Origin: Solirubrobacterales bacterium
Lineage (GTDB): Bacteria; Actinomycetota; Thermoleophilia; Solirubrobacterales; 70-9
DNA length: 25,579 nt
Reading direction: 5' to 3'
NCBI GenBank assembly: GCA_016712175.1
Contig: JADJRQ010000006.1
Coordinates: 1 to 25,579, forward strand
Positions 24,743 through 25,579 of the stretch are shown piece after piece (position 1 is the first letter of the stretch; each line of letters starts with the position of its first letter). Position numbers and translations under genes: made by a program. The notes below the pieces were generated by a model that did no database searches, had not been told where the DNA came from, and saw only the letters and a program-made list of their open reading frames with translations.

Positions 24743-25579
24743 ATGTCGAGCAGCGAGCAGGATTCCGGTGGTACCGGCGTGACCGAAGAGCAATCTCCCT
24801 TCTCGTCGATAGAAGCGGCGCTCGAGGACATTCGCGCCGGCCGCATGGTCATCGTTGCCGACGACGAGGATCGTGAGAACGAAGGCGACCTCGTGATGGC
24901 GGCGCAGTTCGCCACGCCCGAAGCAATCAATTTCATAGTCAAGAAGCCCGTGGACTTGTCTGCCTCGCCTCACCCCTCAGCGCTGCGAGCAACTCGGCCT
25001 GAGTCTCATGACCGCCAAGAACGAAGCCCCCTCCAGACCGCATTCACCGTCTCGATCGAAGCCGTCCGGTGTCACCACAGGGATCTCGGCCCACGACCGG
25101 GCCCAGACGATCCAGGTTGCGATCGACCCCGACGCCGGACCACGCGACATCGTCGTGCCCGGTCACGTCTTCCCACTCAAGGCGAAAGAGGGTGGAGTGC
25201 TGGAGCGAACCGGCCACACCGAGGCCAGCGTCGACCTGGCCCGCCTCGCCGGACTGAGCCCCGCCGGCGTGATCTGCGAAGTCATGAATGAAGACGGCAC
25301 CATGGCCCGGGTCAACGACCTCAAGACCTACGCCGCCAAACACGACCTGAAGATGATCACGATCGCCGAGCTGATCAAGTACCGGCGCGGCAACGAGAAG
25401 CTGGTCGAGCGAGTCGTCGAGACCGCGCTGCCCACCATCCACGGGGACTTCCGGGCGGTCGGTTACCGGTCCCTGGTCGACGACAAGCATCACGTGGCGA
25501 TGGTCAAGGGCGACGTGTCCACCGGTGAGCCCGTCCTGATCCGGGTCCACAGCGAATGTCTGACCGGCGACGTCTTCCA
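24743..25579 (+). CDS. ribBA: Bifunctional 3,4-dihydroxy-2-butanone-4-phosphate synthase/GTP cyclohydrolase II, cut by window end, four frameshifts
   Basis: The RibB domain converts ribulose 5-phosphate to the four-carbon unit and the RibA domain opens GTP, the two entry steps of riboflavin synthesis. From the ATG at 24743: SIEAALEDIRAGRMVIVADD then EDRENEGDLVMAA (metal/substrate acidic loop). Breaks near 24943, 24968, 25029 and 25067 (missing G, C, C, then one extra or two missing bases) reconstruct ARGLVCLALTPQRCEQLGLS, LMTAKNEAP, LQTAFTVSIEA and GVTTGISAHDRAQTIQVAID. Frame 3 then stays open to the window end with HTEASVDLARLAG, VMNEDGTMAR and the RibA start GYRSLVDDKHHVAMV and VLIRVHSECLTGDVF. 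The first 20 residues form a short polar extension. Confidence 0.92.

Overview
The window is about 25.6 kb of high-GC bacterial chromosome carrying almost only core metabolism and housekeeping genes. Gene order, GTG/TTG starts, 1-4 base gene overlaps and GC-rich codon use suggest an actinobacterium, probably of the deep-branching Thermoleophilia/Solirubrobacterales type. That taxonomy is inferred from gene order and protein character, not from a search. No rRNA, tRNA, CRISPR array, phage or insertion sequence was seen.

Layout. (1) 1-4420, plus strand: aromatic amino-acid genes, with the end of a hisC-type aminotransferase, then aroF (DAHP synthase), tyrA (prephenate dehydrogenase) and aroA (EPSP synthase), the last three with overlapping starts and stops. 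(2) 4336-5424, minus strand: a PlsC-type acyltransferase whose 3' end overlaps that of aroA. (3) 5512-8798, plus: cmk, der and metK. (4) 8831-14118, minus: a PH-domain membrane protein, then tkt, pgi and a HAD phosphatase; the last three are packed as one operon. (5) 14211-20356, plus: priA, def, fmt, rsmB, a small zinc-ribbon protein and rpe. (6) 20549-22971, minus: a DPM1-like family-2 glycosyltransferase followed by a polysaccharide-type flippase. (7) 22991 to the end, plus: ribD, ribE and ribBA (cut by the window end).

The order metK-priA-(def)-fmt-rsmB-rpe-ribD-ribE-ribBA is a known actinobacterial backbone. Here it is interrupted twice by minus-strand blocks: PH-domain/tkt/pgi/HAD between metK and priA, and glycosyltransferase/flippase between rpe and ribD. 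Functionally, aroF-tyrA-aroA plus the aminotransferase feed chorismate and Tyr/Phe; tkt, pgi and rpe connect glycolysis and the pentose phosphate pathway, which supplies ribulose 5-phosphate to RibBA; def, fmt and rsmB serve translation; the GT2/flippase pair looks like a lipid-linked sugar module.

Two things dominate on close reading. First, at least eight genes are broken by single-base frameshifts, mostly a missing base in a short G or C run, while the protein continues recognisably in another frame. This looks like uncorrected sequence error in a draft or metagenomic contig, though the flippase could be a true pseudogene. I annotate whole reconstructed genes and give the breakpoints. Second, several transcription-unit starts carry a TANNNT hexamer 6-7 bases before the start codon with no Shine-Dalgarno, the signature of leaderless transcription. 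I found no convincing new biological system.
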